The notes under the pieces are model-generated. The model made no database searches and was not told where the DNA came from. It saw nothing but the letters and a program-made list of their open reading frames with translations. This document shows positions 63,039 to 64,000 of a stretch of 64,000 nucleotides of DNA, in pieces (within the stretch, counting starts at the first letter, position 1; each line of letters starts with the position of its first letter). Source of the DNA: a bacterium ADurb.Bin157 (GTDB lineage: Bacteria > Muiribacteriota > Ozemobacteria > Ozemobacterales > Ozemobacteraceae); contig MWDD01000002.1 of NCBI GenBank assembly GCA_002070375.1, forward strand, positions 1 to 64,000, given 5' to 3'. Position numbers and translations under genes: made by a program.

Positions 63039-63482
63039 ATGAAACTCTCAGGTCGTCAAATAATTGAAATAATCAGAAATCACTTTTACCACGGGGACGC
63101 ATCATTAGGCGCCTCTGATTTATTTTGGCTTCTTCTTTTTCCGGGAATATTAATGATTATATTCCTGTTTTTTTATAGCCGAGCAGGGAAGGGCCCTAAT
63201 AGTAAGAACGATGAATTTATGTCATTAAAAGAAGATGATTATGATCTTTTTGACAGCATTAGATTACAAAAAGGGTTAGAGTCTTTTGACAGAGATTTTA
63301 TCTTATCACTATGCCAAGAACATAAAATTGAGGCAGTCAAAGTTTTATTAGACAAGACACTATACGAAAAGTTGGAAGCAAGTTTAAGTTTTTACAACTT
63401 AAAGAATGGTATTGATTCTGAAAAAGATATTAATGTCTCCCACCTAAGAAAGATCAAGCGAAAAATATTTTCAAGTCATTAA
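63039..63482 (+). CDS. small membrane protein of the HEAT-repeat operon
   Basis: 147 residues. One membrane helix at about 27-46 (LFWLLLFPGILMIIFLFFY) with a short N-terminal amphipathic part, then a charged cytoplasmic tail of about 100 residues. No family recognised. It starts one base after the stop of HEAT paralogue 2 and may be the membrane attachment for the soluble HEAT pair. Its stop overlaps that of dtd on the other strand. Confidence 0.68.
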   Translation: MKLSGRQIIEIIRNHFYHGDASLGASDLFWLLLFPGILMIIFLFFYSRAGKGPNSKNDEFMSLKEDDYDLFDSIRLQKGLESFDRDFILSLCQEHKIEAVKVLLDKTLYEKLEASLSFYNLKNGIDSEKDINVSHLRKIKRKIFSSH

Positions 63483-63937
63483 ATAATATTCCCGGGTTCC
63501 TTTTCAACTAATATAGTAACCGGGCCTTCGTTAACTTGTTCTATTTTCATATTTGCTCCAAAAATACCTTTTGCAACTTTTTTAATGCCATTGTTCAGTA
63601 ATTCTTGGCAAAATAAATTGTATAAGTTCTCAGCTTTATTGGGAGCCTCTGCTTTTATAAAACTGGGACGAAAACCTCTGCTTATATCGCCATATAAAGT
63701 AAATTGCGATACTGCCATTATTTCGGCACCGATGTCCAATAACGAAAGGTTCATTTTATCTGCAGAATCAGGGAAAATCCTTAGACCGGTAATTTTTTTA
63801 GCCATCCATTTAATTTCATTTTCTGTGTCGCCTATGCCTACACCCAGATAACAAATTAGTCCTGTGGAAATTTCAGAAATTAATTCATTGTCTACCCACA
63901 ATTTGCTAGATGATACTCTCTGTATAGTTGCTTTCAT
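63479..63937 (-). CDS. dtd: D-aminoacyl-tRNA deacylase
   Basis: 152 residues, normal length. Removes D-amino acids (and glycine mischarged on tRNA-Ala) from tRNA. Active-site motifs SQFTLYGD near residue 77-84 and EGPVTILVE near the C-terminus (normally N-x-GPVT; here VNEGPVT) are intact. Start has GGAGG upstream. Confidence 0.94.
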   Translation of the reverse strand: MKATIQRVSSSKLWVDNELISEISTGLICYLGVGIGDTENEIKWMAKKITGLRIFPDSADKMNLSLLDIGAEIMAVSQFTLYGDISRGFRPSFIKAEAPNKAENLYNLFCQELLNNGIKKVAKGIFGANMKIEQVNEGPVTILVEKEPGNII

Positions 63938-63958
63938 AACTACCTCCGTTTAAAAGAA

Positions 63959-63982
63959 GAAAGGGTGCATAAGCACCCTTTC
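63959..63982 (-). terminator. hairpin upstream of dtd, possible terminator of a gene beyond the window
   Basis: Ten-base stem GAAAGGGTGC / GCACCCTTTC with loop ATAA or TTAT. On the minus strand it is followed by a T-rich stretch (TTCTTCTTTT), so it could end a minus-strand gene to the right of the window, just before dtd. A leader hairpin for dtd is the alternative. Confidence 0.45.
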
Positions 63983-64000
63983 GTATTAATCAATATGCTT

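Noticed and set aside
1..64000. CRISPR arrays, insertion sequences, tRNA or rRNA genes
   Set aside because: No regularly spaced repeats, transposase or integrase motifs, and no gap between genes holds a tRNA-like fold; all gaps are under about 205 bases.

Overview
The window reads as a compact, low-G+C chromosome segment of an anaerobic, Gram-negative-type bacterium. The evidence is periplasmic-type proteins with signal peptides, type IV pilus/type II secretion parts, a B12-dependent glutamate fermentation operon and no respiratory genes. Many HEAT-repeat proteins together with pseudopilins and ECF sigma/anti-sigma pairs recall the Riflebacteria/Ozemobacteria group, but this placement is a weak guess. 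I see no tRNA, rRNA, CRISPR, transposase or phage gene. No gene-free stretch exceeds 300 bases; the longest are the leaders of the glutamate mutase operon (204 b) and of the pilus operon (184 b).

Layout. 1-4 kb: end of the ABC-F gene uup, then a tightly overlapping trio (5'-nucleotidase, pseudouridine synthase, M55 D-aminopeptidase). 4-9.3 kb: a large EF-hand membrane protein and a sugar-type ABC importer whose solute-binding protein is fused to its first permease. 9.3-17.6 kb: recN on the minus strand, then a plus-strand run of TPR protein, large envelope protein, ECF sigma, anti-sigma, two prepilins and a LysM protein, closed by a strong terminator. 17.8-25 kb: the methylaspartate operon (glmS, glmL, glmE, mal, AtuA-like, DUF4387, P-loop protein). 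25-30 kb: minus-strand remnant surface protein, pseudouridine synthase, DUF457 membrane protein and an M3 oligopeptidase. 30-36 kb: AT-rich pilus/secretion operon (ATPase, two GspF-like proteins, three pseudopilins) and a HEAT-repeat membrane protein. 36-43.4 kb: rhomboid protease, a second M3 oligopeptidase, prolyl oligopeptidase and arginine decarboxylase. 43.5-45.2 kb: a second ECF sigma/anti-sigma/TPR unit. 45.2-58 kb: Na/Pi cotransporter, HTH regulator, exonuclease III, Hsp33, three flavoproteins, a HEAT protein, a B12 adenosyltransferase and a PilP/secretin-N-like exported protein. 58-64 kb: two giant paralogous HEAT-repeat proteins, a small membrane protein and D-aminoacyl-tRNA deacylase.

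How it fits together. The glm operon makes mesaconate from glutamate by way of 3-methylaspartate. The cob(I)alamin adenosyltransferase at 56 kb could supply its cofactor. Mesaconase and citramalate lyase are not in the window. Two pseudopilin loci plus the PilP/STN protein suggest one dispersed pilus or secretion machine, with an ECF sigma pair inside one of the loci. Several promoters have the form TTGxxx-17-TAxxxT with an extended TGn, and two of them place +1 on or next to the start codon, which suggests leaderless mRNAs.
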